This document shows positions 44,656 to 54,749 of a stretch of DNA of 64,000 nt, piece after piece; the stretch's first letter is position 1, and each line of letters starts with the position of its first letter. This stretch comes from Isoetes taiwanensis (taxonomy: Eukaryota > Streptophyta > Lycopodiopsida > Isoetales > Isoetaceae): contig JAJEKV010000001.1 in assembly GCA_021234155.1 (NCBI GenBank), positions 28,849,768 through 28,913,767 on the forward strand, written 5' to 3'. Made by a program: the position numbers and the translations under genes. The notes below the pieces were generated by a model. The model was given only the letters and a program-made list of their open reading frames with translations. It was not told where the DNA came from and ran no database searches.

Positions 44656-44717
44656 AAACAAGAAGGCTTTGACACGATACATAAGGCTTTCACTAAAGCT
44701 ATACTGAAATTGCAGAT

Positions 44718-45353
44718 ATGATTTCCTACTTACCAGATGATATGCAGTCACCTCATGATCCTTTTATTCCATATTATGAGCAGGTTTATATAGGACCTGG
44801 GCCTATACCAGTTTATGCTATTCAGAAGGAAAAGAAGAAGACAAAAATGGAGGATAATGAAGGTCCTGTAGCAGATGTGAAAGCTAAGATAACCAAAGTG
44901 TCAGAGGCCTTGGTTGAGGTGACCAAGCAACTTCAAGAGATGAAGAACTCAAAATTTGAGAAGAAAGTTTATCCACCTTGTGCTCACTATTCAAGAAATT
45001 CTCACTCCTCTGATTACTGGTGGTATAGGCCTTGTACAAAATGTGGTAAAAGAGGGCATTTTGGTAAGGAATGCCCTGTGTGTGCCTTTTGCAAAGCTGT
45101 GGGACATTAAGAAGATAGGTGCAGTGTAAAAGAATATTTTGCTAGGCAGGAAGAATCTAAGCCTAATGAACGAAATGCTTCCATCAGATTTGTGCAGGAA
45201 ATTGAAGATCAGGAGGAGATTATGGCTGTGCATACTAGAGGAATGAACAATGCAAAGGAAAAGGAGCCAGCATGAGCTAAGGAAGTCAATGCTATAAAAC
45301 ACAAGGAAGTTGATCAAAATATAGTTGTACCTCCTCCCCCTGTTCAGAAATAT
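44718..45353 (+). pseudogene. Element C: gag C-terminus with two zinc knuckles
   Basis: Contains a first knuckle CTKCGKRGHFGKEC and directly after it a second, CAFCKAVGH then EDRC. A TAA stop (45108-45110) falls inside the second knuckle. Downstream codons in the same frame continue into protease, with another stop (TGA) near 45272. The paired CCHC knuckles bind RNA in the particle. The N-terminal ~40 residues are Pro-rich, followed by a Lys/Glu-rich helix. Confidence 0.75.
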
Positions 45354-45900
45354 TTGAAAAAAGATAAAGATAGTGAAGATTTTGGGTATTTGCTTAAAAA
45401 TTCTAAAATCAGTGTTGATTTGCTAACTCTGCAGGAGGATTATGACCTAGGGGCTTTCACTTGTGTTGCCAGAATGGGCAAGAAAATCTTGACCAAGGTT
45501 CTATCGAATGGGGGATCACCTCTGAATGTTATGCCTCATCATGTCATGAGATTGTGTGGCCTTGAGATAGATAAGAAGGCTCCAATGGTTTTAAAATCTT
45601 TTTCAAACACAAAGATTAGCCCTGTAGGAATAGTCAGCAATGTGCCAATTGATGTTGAAGGTATAATTGTTGCAACTAACTTTGTTGTGGTTGCTTTTGA
45701 AGGGATAGAAGAGAAGTCAGACATTTATGATTTGCTTTTGGGAAGGAAATGGCTTTCTACAGTTGATGCCAGACCTGTTTGGTCAAAAGGGGAATGCACT
45801 ATTTCCAATGGTAAGAAAAAGGTAACATTATACAACAAAGTGAGTGAATTTGAGGCCTTAAGTTTCATAGAAGAAGAAATGTTGTTGTCAAGCCCATGTG
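45354..45900 (+). CDS. Element C: aspartic protease
   Basis: Active-site block VLSNGGSPLNVMPHHVM, where the catalytic Asp of the expected D-G-G/D-S-G is Asn (S-N-G-G). The fold-closing motif is YDLLLGRKWL. VPIDVEGIIVATNFVVVAFE matches the strand between them. The frame is open through 46133 and continuous with the gag frame. The Asp-to-Asn change at the active site should abolish catalysis. Confidence 0.82.
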
Positions 45901-45954
45901 GAGAATTTGAATTAAATACAAGTGATCAAATACCCAATTTGGAGCTCCCCATTC

Positions 45955-46382
45955 AACTAGCATTGCCAAAACAAGAAAATTTTGCTTACTTATGGTTTGA
46001 TGGTGATATTTCCAAAAGATTGAGTGGTGCCTCATCTGCTGCTATTCTCAAAGATTCCTCCAATAGATTGCTTGCCAAAGTAGGAGATTTTTTCCTAATA
46101 CAACCTCAAATATGGCAGAATATAAGGCTCTGATAGCAGGTCTCCAAGAGGCTAAGAATTTGAATATTAATGAAGTTGTTATCTTTGGAGATTCTCAACT
46201 TGTTTGCAGGCAAATATTGGGGAGAATATCAGGCTAAAAATGAAGAGATGATCTTACTTCGAGATCAAGCTATGGGAGAGTTAAGGAACTTCAAGACTTG
46301 GAGGCTTTGTCATGTGCCAAGGGAACAGAATGGTGAAGTTGATGCACTTTGCAAGAGTGTTCTTCTCAAGCACTTAGCTTAG
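45955..46382 (+). pseudogene. Element C: RNase H-like domain upstream of RT
   Basis: LWFDGDISKRLSGASSAAIL (first Asp), then in another frame SNMAEYKALIAGLQEAKNLN (Glu) and VVIFGDSQLVCRQILG (second Asp). Back in the first frame follow GEYQAKNEEM and WRLCHVPREQNGEVDALCKS (His, Asn, Asp). This is the RVT_3/archaeal-type RNase H pattern seen as the extra domain of Tat-group elements. Two frameshifts split it. It lies between protease and RT, not after the RT-linked RNase H. Confidence 0.78.
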
Positions 46383-46573
46383 GGAGCAATTCAAGAGGAA
46401 GAACTGGAGAAAAAAGACCTGCAACAACTCTATCCTATTCTGGTAATCAATGCTAGTGAGGAAAAACAGGTAAAGGAAGTTAAATTGAAGAAAAAGGGTC
46501 TAGATAGAGTTCTATATGTTGGAAACTTGTTCAAAGAAGAAGATAATACCTTTGTTACTAATTTTTTTGATGG

Positions 46574-47282
46574 TTGGAAGGACATTTTTCTTGGGATTAT
46601 GATGAGTTGGTTGGTGTTGACAGAAGGATCTGTGAGTTTGAGATAAAAATTAAGGAAGGTATGAAACCTGTGGTACAAAAGCTCAGAAGAATTAATGCAT
46701 CCTTATTAGGCCTAATCAAAGAGGAGTTGTATAAAATGAAGGATACGGGTGTGATTGCAGAGATTGTAAACCCTGAATGGCTATCTTGCATTGTTCCAGT
46801 AGAAAAGAAAAATAAAACTATAAGGATTCGCATTGATTATAGGGACTTGAATAAAGCTACCATCAAAGATTGCTACCCCTTTGCCAGTTTTAGAAGAAGT
46901 CTTACATGCTGTTGCAGGCAAGAAAATATATTCTTTCTTAGATGGCTTTTCAGGTTTCAACCAAATAAGCATAAAGGAGGAGGCTCAGCCAAAGACTTCA
47001 TTCATTACACCATGGAGAGGCAAGAAAATATATTCTTTCTTAGATGGCATTTCAGGTTTCAACCAAATAAGCATAAAGGAGGAGGATCAGCCAAAGACTT
47101 CATTCATTACACCATGTGGAACATTTGGCATGAAAAGGATGCCCTTTGGACTCATGAATACATCTGCAACTTTCCAGAGAGCTATGGACACCATTTTCAA
47201 GGACATGCCTACTAATGCTTTTCGTGTCTTCTTGGATGATCTTTGCTTAGAACTTCCCTCAAAAATTATTTTGATATTTTAA
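46574..47282 (+). pseudogene. Element C: reverse transcriptase with duplicated motif A
   Basis: Frame 1 (46574 to about 46900): KPVVQKLRRINASLLGLIKE, then the SCIVPVEKKNKTIRIRIDY block and RDLNKATIKDCYPF. Frame 2 (46881-47282): PVLEEVLHAVAGKK, YSFLDGFSGFNQISIKE (motif A) repeated once, GTFGMKRMPFGLMNTSATFQ, and VFLDDLCLE (F-L-D-D). A single-base shift near 46890 joins the two frames. The duplicated unit is 102 bp (46916-47017 and 47018-47119), exactly 34 codons. Two motif A aspartates in series would not be compatible with the normal RT fold. Confidence 0.88.
46916..47119 (+). repeat. 102-bp in-frame tandem duplication in RT
   Basis: AGGCAAGAAAATATATTCTT begins at 46916 and again at 47018. 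The copies differ at roughly 4-6 positions. The frame is preserved across the junction. Confidence 0.92.
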
Positions 47283-47397
47283 CTAAGTTGTTTGCCTTGT
47301 GCAGAAAAAGGGGAGTCAGTTTAAACCCAAAGAAATGTGTTTTTTTGTGTTGAAAAGGAGAATTGCTTGGACATGTTGTGTCTAAAAAGGCATTCAA

Positions 47398-48000
47398 GTG
47401 GCTGAAGCTAAGTTTGAAGCTTTGAAGAAGCTAGCACCTCCAAAAACACCCAAGCAGGGAAAAAGCTTCATGGAAATGACTAGTTTTCTGAGAATGTATG
47501 TCCCTCACTTCTCACACACTATGAATCCAATTTCTAACCTCACAAAGGTTGGGAAATTTTCCAAGAGTGAAAGCAAGCATATTTTGGTTGATTGGAATGA
47601 AGAGTGTCAGGAATCCTTTGATAAAATCATCAATGCCATCGGCCATTTTATCCTGCTGAAGCCCCCCGATCTAGAAAAGCCTTTCAAAGCCTATATCAGT
47701 GTTACTAAAAAGGCAATTGGTCTTGCATTATTGGAAGAAGACCATCATATTGCTTTTGCCAGCAAAATGTGATCTGATACTGAGCTAAGATACCCTAGAC
47801 TGGAAAAGAGTGCAGCTGCTCTGATGTTTTTGATAGAAAGGCAGGGACATTTGCTACAAAACAGCCAAACTCAAGTTTATATGAGGCAAAATCCTCTATC
47901 TCTCCTTTTTGCAAAGAAACAACCTAAAGCAAAATTGTGTAGATGGGCTTGTAAAGTTCAAGCCTATAATATTACGGTCAAAGTTGTGAATTTAGTGGAA
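47398..48000 (+). pseudogene. Element C: RT thumb and RNase H remnant
   Basis: TPKQGKSFMEMTSFLRMYVP then the WNEECQESFDKIINAI block and KPFKAYISVTKKAIGLALLE are the thumb/connection and start of the RT-linked RNase H. RYPRLEKSAAALMF (stop nearby at 47770) follows the usual Y-x-x-x-E-K. The first Asp of RNase H (normally Y-x-D/S-x-S) is not evident. Confidence 0.75.
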
Positions 48001-48961
48001 AATCCCAGTTCCTATCTACCTTATGCTCTATTTGAACACGAGGACCAAGATGGATTGAAGGATGTTGATTGTGTTACTAACTTGGTTGCTTTTTATACAA
48101 AAGACTTGGACTGGCAATGTCAAATCAGAAATTATATTGAAAATAATGAGGTGCCAAAGAACCTGAGCAGCAGTCAAGAAAGGAGATTCAAAGAGAGGTG
48201 CAAAAAATTCAGGCTCATTGGGGATGTATTATGCAAGGTTGACAAGGAGAGAGTATTGTTGAGATGTATTGATTATGAGGAAGCCAAGATGATCATTGAG
48301 GCATGTCATGAAGGTATATGTGATGGTCATTTTGCTGCTGACACAACTGCAAAAAAGATCTTGAGGTCACGTTATTTTTGGCCCACCCTCTTCAAAGATT
48401 GTTATGATGTTATAAAATGCTGTCATAAATGCCAAATTTTTTTTTGTAGAAGAACATTGCAACCAGCCCCTCTCACTGCTATAACTTCTCCAGGACCATT
48501 TCAGACATGGGGTTTAGATTTCATAGGTCCAATAGATCCACCTTCCTCAGCTCAACACCAATTCACACTTGTAGCCATAGATTACTTTATCAAATGGGCT
48601 GAAGCAATTCCCCTTAGGGAGGCAAATGCCTATGCTACTGCAAGATTCCTCCATGAAAACATTTGTGCCAGGTTTGGAATTCCTTTCAAGATTGTCTCTG
48701 ATAGGGGAAGATCAGTTTATCAATTAAACCATTGCATTGTTGCTAGCTACTCTGAAGGTCAAACACACTAAAAGTTCATCTTATTACCCTCAGGGCAATG
48801 GTCAAGCTGAGTCAACCAATAAAGTTCTTAAGTCAATTCTAAAGAAGACTATCAGCATTTCAAAAAAAAATTGGCACCTTAAACTCCATGATGCACTTTG
48901 GGTCTATAGAACTACCATTAAAGCATCCACCAAACACCTTTTAGTTTGGTCTATGGTATAG
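48001..48961 (+). pseudogene. Element C: integrase
   Basis: HHCC finger: CHEGICDGHFAADTTAKKIL and CCHKCQ. Core: TWGLDFIGPIDPPSSAQHQF (first Asp), KWAEAIPLREANAYATARFL, and FGIPFKIVSDRGRSV (second Asp). The third acidic residue is in NGQAESTNKVL in another frame (48737-48961). A frameshift lies near 48740. Confidence 0.85.
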
Positions 48962-49022
48962 AGTCAGTAGTGCCTATTAAGTTGGAACTTCCATCAAACT
49001 AGCATACCAGATAAATTTAGAA

Positions 49023-49385
49023 ATGGATGAGGCTTTGAAGGAAAGGTGTGTGAGATTAATGCAGCTGGAAGAGCACAGGTATGAGGCAGAAAATGTTGTT
49101 ATGATTAAAAAGGCCAAGGATGTTAAAGCTTTCAAGGCAGCTCACAAACTCCAAGGCACTCTGAAGTCGGGTGAGCTTGTTTTGAAATGGAATAAAGCAA
49201 GGGAAGACATAGCATCCAAATTTGAAAATCTGTGGGAAGGGCCTTTTGAAGTTATTGGCACAACAGGAAAAGACTCTTATTGGCTAAAAGATGTGCTTGA
49301 TGGCAGAGAATTATTGAATCCTATCAACATCCTATGTTTGAAAAGGTATTGGCAACAATATGTTGCCCTAAGCTTGTTTAGTTGA
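49023..49385 (+). pseudogene. Element C: integrase C-terminal region
   Basis: LMQLEEHRYEAENVVMIKKA, then GELVLKWNKAREDIASKFEN, then LWEGPFEVIGTTGKDSYWLK, the GPF/Y motif of Ty3/gypsy integrases. No chromodomain follows, which agrees with the non-chromoviral assignment. It ends with a stop at 49383-49385. Confidence 0.8.
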
Positions 49386-49640
49386 AAAGCATTTGAAATT
49401 TGTAGGTAGGTTAGTTTAGTTTCCTTTGGTTGACTAATATGCAGAAAAGTAAAAAAGAAAAATAAAAGAAAAAGACAAAAAACAATTCAGGAGTGTCAGA
49501 TATAGAACATAATAGAATAGAATATACATTATTGTCCCTTGTGCCCTGAGGCCTCTAGACTTATGTAGCATGGGCGAGCTCCCTAATGGATGCTACTAGC
49601 ACATCATGCTGGTTTATTGTAGCCTTTTCTGAAGGCTTCC
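49386..49640. other. Element C 3' end and LINE boundary
   Basis: A purine-rich run (49448-49486, AAAGAAAAATAAAAGAAAAA) could be the polypurine tract of element C. The following AATAGAATAGAATA could be the simple 3' tail of the minus-strand LINE to the right. No gene. Confidence 0.35.
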
Positions 49641-49763
49641 TTTTTTCTATTAATATTGGCATCCCGCTTTGAATCGGCATCATGGCCGTGCAGAGATGCG
49701 TCGTTATCAATCAGCTTTAAGCTGAGCATTTCTTGGGCAACTATGACTCGCCTCTCGGGCTGC

Positions 49764-50051
49764 TCATATCACAAGCCCTTTTTCTTTGTGTACTTCCCGG
49801 TGTCTGGTCGTCATTTCCCGTATTGCGTCTGCCAAATCTCTCATTGTTTCTGTCCTTACCATCATTGCATGTATGGGCTGCCCCCATCTTATGTTTCTGT
49901 ATTTGTTTCTGATGTCTCCATATATTGAGCACTCATTGAGCATGTGATTCTCGGCTTCCACTTCCCCACTGTCACAAATTCTGCATATCCGGTCGTCTTT
50001 CTCTACTCTCCTCCATCTGTCCTTTTCAATTCTTAGATCATGGCTCCCCAT
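49764..50051 (-). pseudogene. LINE family 2: ORF2 C-terminal CCHC
   Basis: MGSHDLRIEKDRWRRVEKDD then CRICDSGEVEAENHMLNEC, the C-X2-C...H-X4-C finger near the ORF2 C-terminus of many LINEs. Frame and sequence continue, on the far side of the MITE, from the 51373-50418 frame. The stop is at 49764. Confidence 0.78.
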
Positions 50052-50091
50052 CCCAAATCTCGCTAGGATATCTTTCCTTGTTTTCCCTAGT

Positions 50092-50412
50092 GGGTGAAAG
50101 CATGCTACGGTGTACCACTTTTGGAACCCTCAAAAGTACCTACACTGGGTACTTTTAAAACTGGTACTTTCTGTTTCTTCTTCCCATTAAAATCAATCCA
50201 AAAGTTTTGAATTGAAGGTCAATAACATGTCAATCTATAGTAGTAGAGGATAACAATACTATTAGAAACTAAAATGAATGAATCAACTCTCAAACTTATT
50301 GTTTATTGAGACATTTATGGAAGTTCCCAGTACCCAGTGCTGGGTACTTTTTTGGGTAGTTTTGCACTCCCTAAAAAGAACTTTAGATGGTACACCCTAG
50401 CATGCTTTCACC
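50092..50412. mobile_element. MITE, 321 bp, in LINE ORF2
   Basis: Inverted ends GGGTGAAAGCATGCTACGGT (50092) and CCTAGCATGCTTTCACC (50396-50412) match over about 25 bp with one or two differences. Inside are two inverted copies of TACTTTTGAGGG/TACCCAG-type words. It is flanked by CTAGT (50087-50091, 50413-50417), a probable duplication; whether it is TAGT or CTAGT is ambiguous because of shared end bases. LINE ORF2 resumes in frame on both sides. The superfamily is not assignable. Confidence 0.82.
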
Positions 50413-50417
50413 CTAGT

Positions 50418-51245
50418 AGATTATCTCGGTACATCTGTTGTCCTATCTGCTGTTTTGGATTGAAGACTGTCATAAGCCAAAGTGTCTTGGGTCCTGTGTG
50501 TTTTTGCAGCCATGCTCGCGTAGCCCTGTCTGCCCATTCTTCATTCCATTCGCCTTCGTTCACCAGGTCGCTCAGATTCATCCCCATTTCTCTGGTCCAC
50601 AGTGCCACATCCTTAAACCATCCGCTGCTCACGATGATGTGTGATTTTGTTGACTCGTTGATCGCGATACTCGATAATTTATTTGGTTTCCTACCTGCAT
50701 TGTCTCTTATGAGATATCTGATAGTCTTATCCCATGCCCTCACCTCCATTGGTTTCTGCCCTGTCTCGTATACTATGGCTGTTAGTGGTGTATTTGTTCT
50801 GAGCTTAAATTTCTGTTTATGCCACTGTCTGAGGATCCCTTCCTGTTTTTCCCATTTCTTGTCTGTTAATCCCGGTCCCCAAGCTTCAGTCCCATATAGC
50901 TGTGTCATCACGACCGCTGCACTGAACAGGTAGCATTTGATCTCCCAGTCTATTATTCTGCTTTTATTACAGAAATTTTTCATATTAAAGTAACTCCCAA
51001 TGGCTGATTGGAATCTCGTATTTGCCCCTTTAGCCCATTTCCCTGTGCCGTGTGCGTCATACAGATACCTGTACTCTGTTGATTCTTCTAGTTCTGTTCC
51101 CAAGTACCTGAACGGCCTGTGTCTGTTCCTGTTATCGAAGATGACTATTTTGGTCTTTGCAAGGTTTACTGTTAACCCTGTCTTTTCGCAGAAGATCTCT
51201 AGTAGTTTCAGTAATCCATGCATTCCCTTGTTTTTTGTGGCCGTC
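50418..51245 (-). pseudogene. LINE family 2: ORF2 region after RT
   Basis: Frame 51373-50408 encodes SMTATKNKGMHGLLKLLEIF, NLAKTKIVIFDNRN (the N-x-x-K-T/S-x-x-x-F motif following RT), FRYLGTELEES (Y-L-G), and RIIDWEIKCYLFSAAVVMTQ with LYGTEAWG (conserved L-Y-G-x-E-x-W). It is open to the MITE boundary. The frame differs from the RT frame upstream, because of the deletion at the YADD site. Confidence 0.8.
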
Positions 51246-51249
51246 ATGC

Positions 51250-52680
51250 TCAGGTCATGATGGGTACCTTGGTTTCCCCTAGTGTAGGAGCATCCATGTC
51301 CCCTTGCTGTTCTGCTATGAAGTCTTTTAATGCATCTATGTATATTCCGAACAGTGTTGGGGATAACGGGCATCCCTGCTTGACTCCCGTATCGTAATTT
51401 ATTGCCTTTCCCTCCTCTTCTATTTTTGCATATACATTGTGATACAATCTTGCAATTGCTCCTACCATATCTCTTGGTGCGTGCATATCTATGAGTCTCT
51501 GTATGAGCTTCTCCCTCGAGATTGTGTCAAAAGCCTTTCTAAAGTCCACAAAGCAGCATATTACTTTCTTCCCTTGAATTCTATTCTGCTCTATTAATAT
51601 CCGGAGGGTTACTAGGTGGTCAGTGGTTGAGTGTTCCGGCATGAAGCCTGCCTGCCCCTGTGCCCTCAGGTTCCCTGTTTCTGCCCATTGTTTCAATTTA
51701 TTGTCCAGTACCTTTCCAAGCCATTTTGCAAAGATGGAGCTCACCATTATTGTCCTGTAATTTCCAAGTTCCTGTCTGCTCCCCCCTTTGTGTAGAGGTA
51801 TGACCTTGTTGTATGCCCATCTGTCTGGGAGCCCCTTGTGTATTATACCATTGAAAATATCTGTAACATGTTTCCCTATCGCAGTATCTGCACACTTTAG
51901 TAATTCCACAGTTAATCCATATAGGTCTGGAGCTTTGTTGTTAGCCATCCTATTTAGTGCCATCATCACTTCCTGTACACTAAAGCACGGTCTGTCCATC
52001 TCTTGTAGTGCTGGTATTGGCACCGGGGATGCCCCGGTCTTATACAGTTTTTCAAGGTATCTCTCCCATCCGGATGCTTCAATGCTGCCTTGTGTGTTCT
52101 CATTTTTCCTATTCCCCTGTCCCTTCCCTTTAAATCCTTTCCAGAAATTTCGGGGTTGTTTTTTTAGTAATTTAGCCAGTCCCCATTGGTGCTGTACCAA
52201 GTTTTTGTTTCTCTTTGCCTTCAGCATTCTAGAATATACCGCTTTTTCAGTTTGATATGTCTCTTTGCCTTCATGCGCTCTGACTTTTCTTTTTTGTTCC
52301 CTGCACTCATCATCGTACCAGATTGAGGCCTTAAAGGCATTATTCCCCTTTTTTCTTCTTCTTTTCCTAAAAACTTCGGTTGCCACTTTCACCGTTATAT
52401 CATTAAGCATGTCCCCATTTTCGTCTGCCCTGTGTTCTTCCCATTTCAATTTTTTCATTTCTTCTTTGATAGATTGCACAAATGTATCTGCATATTTATC
52501 CTGAAATTGTATTTTCAATTTCCCCTTATCTTTCTCTCGTCCTCGTTGTCTGTCATTTTGGGTCTGCTCGTTTCCTGTAAATGTCAGCTGTATGGGTGGA
52601 TGACTCTCCCTTTTCCCAATCGGCCATTCTAGGAGCGTAAATCCCCAGACTACTTCCGCTGCGTGATCATTCATTATCAC
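51250..52680 (-). CDS. LINE family 2: reverse transcriptase
   Basis: A 476-codon open frame. The N-terminal linker is Lys-rich (IWYDDECREQKRKVRAHEGK). RT blocks: MANNKAPDLYGLTVELLKC, then VIPLHKGGSRQELGNYRTIM, GQAGFMPEHSTTDHLVTLR, CCFVDFRKAFDTISRE (motif A), and YDTGVKQGCPLSPTLF (motif B). It ends at KVPIMT where LYADD is expected; about 10 bases including YADD are missing. RT primes on nicked genomic DNA during insertion. Inactive in this copy. Confidence 0.92.
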   Translation of the reverse strand: MIMNDHAAEVVWGFTLLEWPIGKRESHPPIQLTFTGNEQTQNDRQRGREKDKGKLKIQFQDKYADTFVQSIKEEMKKLKWEEHRADENGDMLNDITVKVATEVFRKRRRKKGNNAFKASIWYDDECREQKRKVRAHEGKETYQTEKAVYSRMLKAKRNKNLVQHQWGLAKLLKKQPRNFWKGFKGKGQGNRKNENTQGSIEASGWERYLEKLYKTGASPVPIPALQEMDRPCFSVQEVMMALNRMANNKAPDLYGLTVELLKCADTAIGKHVTDIFNGIIHKGLPDRWAYNKVIPLHKGGSRQELGNYRTIMVSSIFAKWLGKVLDNKLKQWAETGNLRAQGQAGFMPEHSTTDHLVTLRILIEQNRIQGKKVICCFVDFRKAFDTISREKLIQRLIDMHAPRDMVGAIARLYHNVYAKIEEEGKAINYDTGVKQGCPLSPTLFGIYIDALKDFIAEQQGDMDAPTLGETKVPIMT

Positions 52681-53400
52681 ATAGTCTACTATGTTTCTCT
52701 CGTGTACGTTCTGGCTCGTGAAATTCCCTGACCCTTTCCACTTCTATACCCCATTGGCTATAATAACCCCTGTAGCCCTGCACACCTCGAGCAGCAGTTC
52801 CCCCTTGGCATTGACTTCTGATCTGTCTTCTGTGCCTCTTTTCTAGTCCTGTGATCTTGCCGTGTGGGTCCATTGTCCATTAGTTTCATCTATGCTTGTG
52901 TTTTGTGCTTGTTTCTGGCCTGTTCTGGCATTTAGATCTCCTATTAATATCATTGGTCCCTGTCCTTCCATTTCATCATACTCTCCCTCAATTCTAACAG
53001 TTCTAGCTTATCACTGCTCAGTGGGTAGTATGCTATAATTAGAATTAAATCCTTTTTGTTTTGTAATTGAATACTTAGTATCATGTATCTCTTATTGATA
53101 TCCGAATGTAAAATACATGTACTGTTTGCTACATTTTCTTTGACATAGCAGGCTAGACCTGCGCTCCCTCTTCCTATTTTAAAATCCTTATCCTTCCAGC
53201 ACGTGAATAGCTGGTACCCCTCCTCCTCCGGCAGCCGCTTTATGTTGTGTTCCCATGTCTCTACTAGACATATTATGTCGCAGCTATGTGCTCCCTCAAG
53301 CCTCTCCCCGTCATCCCAAGGATATCCAATACAATTCCAGTACCATATCGTCAGGGCCTCTTCCCTCGAGACTGCTCTCTCGGGGTCTCTGTGTGTTCTG
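52681..53400 (-). pseudogene. LINE family 2: apurinic endonuclease
   Basis: Starts around EEALTIWYWNCIGYPWDDGE, with DIICLVETWEH (catalytic Glu) and GYQLFTCWKD. Further on is MILIGDLNARTG (G-D-x-N) near 52930-52955. The last part (52667-52873) runs in shifted frames, and no intact S-D-H is visible. It overlaps the end of ORF1, as in LINEs with overlapping frames. Confidence 0.75.
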
Positions 53401-53541
53401 CTCCGTTTCCCATTCTTCTCCGTCGTCCCCTGGTCTTTGTGCTCGGAGTTGGGTCCATGTTTTCGGCTGGAGGTATTCGGTCTGCGACGTCCCCTTTTCC
53501 GCTTCTTTCTTCCCCTCTGTGCTGACTTGTTTCTGGGGCTA

Positions 53542-54621
53542 TTACTGTTGTCGCCTCCCCCCTCCCCCTCCCCCCCCCAGTGCCCTGTTTTCCTGTCCTT
53601 GTGTCAAGATCATCAGGGGGTTGATATTCTCCTTCCCCACATCTGTCATCTTTCCTGGCTCCGGTGCTCCCGCTTTCTGTTCTTGTCCTGAGCCTGCAAG
53701 TTCTCGTACCCTTTTGTGTAGATACACTTTGCCATTCCTGACACCCGCATGTATCCCTGCCTGATTCAGTTCTCTGGCCCTGGCCAGCTCCCTGTGTAGC
53801 TCTTAGCGTTGCATGACTGTTAGAGCTTCCTGCACTTTGATCCCATTCCTCAACCTGGACCCCATGCGCAGTATTCTCTCCTTGGCTGTCAAGTCTCTGA
53901 GTGTCAGATTTATGTGCCTCGACCGCCCCCTCCATTGGCCTGACCGTATAGCTTTGACAATGACGCTCCGATGCTCTTTGAAGACAGTCTCTATTACTTC
54001 TGCAGTCACTCGATATGTGTCCTCATTAGGTTTCTCTGCTACCCCTATCAGCCTAACGTCATGCTTAATTCTATTCTGTTCCTCAAATTCCATGATATGT
54101 GGTTTTATTTTATCAAATGATTCCCATGCATCCAATTCAACATTTGCTTTTTCTAATTCAACCAACCTCTTCATGATTTTAGCTTTCTCTTCCTCAATCT
54201 CGTCCATCCTGTGCTCCATATCCTCGCTTGTCCTCTCCACTCCTTCTATCCTCACGTCCATGCTGGAGATGGCTATTTTGTTGCGGTTGACCGTCTCTGC
54301 CAGCGTGTTGAGTGCATCCATGCTGGGGATCCTAGACTCCAGCTGCTTGTTCATCTGAGCCAGAAAATCCTTGAGGTCCTGCTGGCTTGCTGGCGCCTTT
54401 GCCATATCTGCTTTCTTTTGCTGACTGAGGCTGGTACTTTCCGCCATCGCTCTGAGTTGCAGTGTGCTGCTATGTTCTTCGACTAGGTTACCTCTACAGA
54501 CTTCGTGAGGGAAGATTGCTATACTTCTTCTGTAAGGTCTATATATTGTATCTCTGAACGGTCTTTTTAATTCAAATTCACCGTTAACCTCAAATTTGAA
54601 TTTTGGGGTAACCATTCTCAT
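53542..54621 (-). pseudogene. LINE family 2: ORF1, L1-type RNA-binding protein
   Basis: Same frame 54621-53542 interrupted by one TAA at 53803-53805. The N-terminus is followed by a long coiled coil (SSMDVRIEGVERTSEDMEHR, MDEIEEEKAKIMKRLVELEK) and an RRM/C-terminal-like region (HDVRLIGVAEKPNEDTYRVT, HINLTLRDLTAKERILRMGS, RLRNGIKVQEALTVM). After the stop follow ELHRELARARELNQAGIHAG and VYLHKRVRELAG. This is the layout of L1 ORF1 (transposase_22-like), an RNA chaperone that coats LINE RNA. The true start could be the Met at ~54441 or upstream. Confidence 0.78.
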
Positions 54622-54749
54622 TAATTATTCTGCCTCCCACTACTTATTATTCGATTCGTCCTGTGGATCTCTTCGCATCACATCTTCTCTAATGATTGGT
54701 GGGGGTGGCCCCCCTCTGTGCTAATACAAGATTCGGTAGTTGCCTTCCT

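Larger units (their letters stand above)
44383..49385 (+). mobile_element. Ty3/gypsy element C (Athila/Tat-like), decayed
   Basis: Plus-strand order: gag capsid (44383-44655), double zinc knuckle (44990-45125), protease (45474-45780), RNase H-like domain (45970-46382), RT (46574-47282), RT thumb and RNase H remnant (47398-48000), integrase (48000-48961) and integrase C-terminus (49023-49385). No chromodomain. At least six frameshifts and several stops. LTRs were not delimited. The extra RNase H-like domain suggests the Tat group. Confidence 0.85.

Noticed and set aside
53203-53764. Plus-strand frames of 160-170 codons, Pro/Ser/Phe-rich
   Set aside because: They are the antisense of LINE ORF1/ORF2, which have clear domain motifs on the minus strand.
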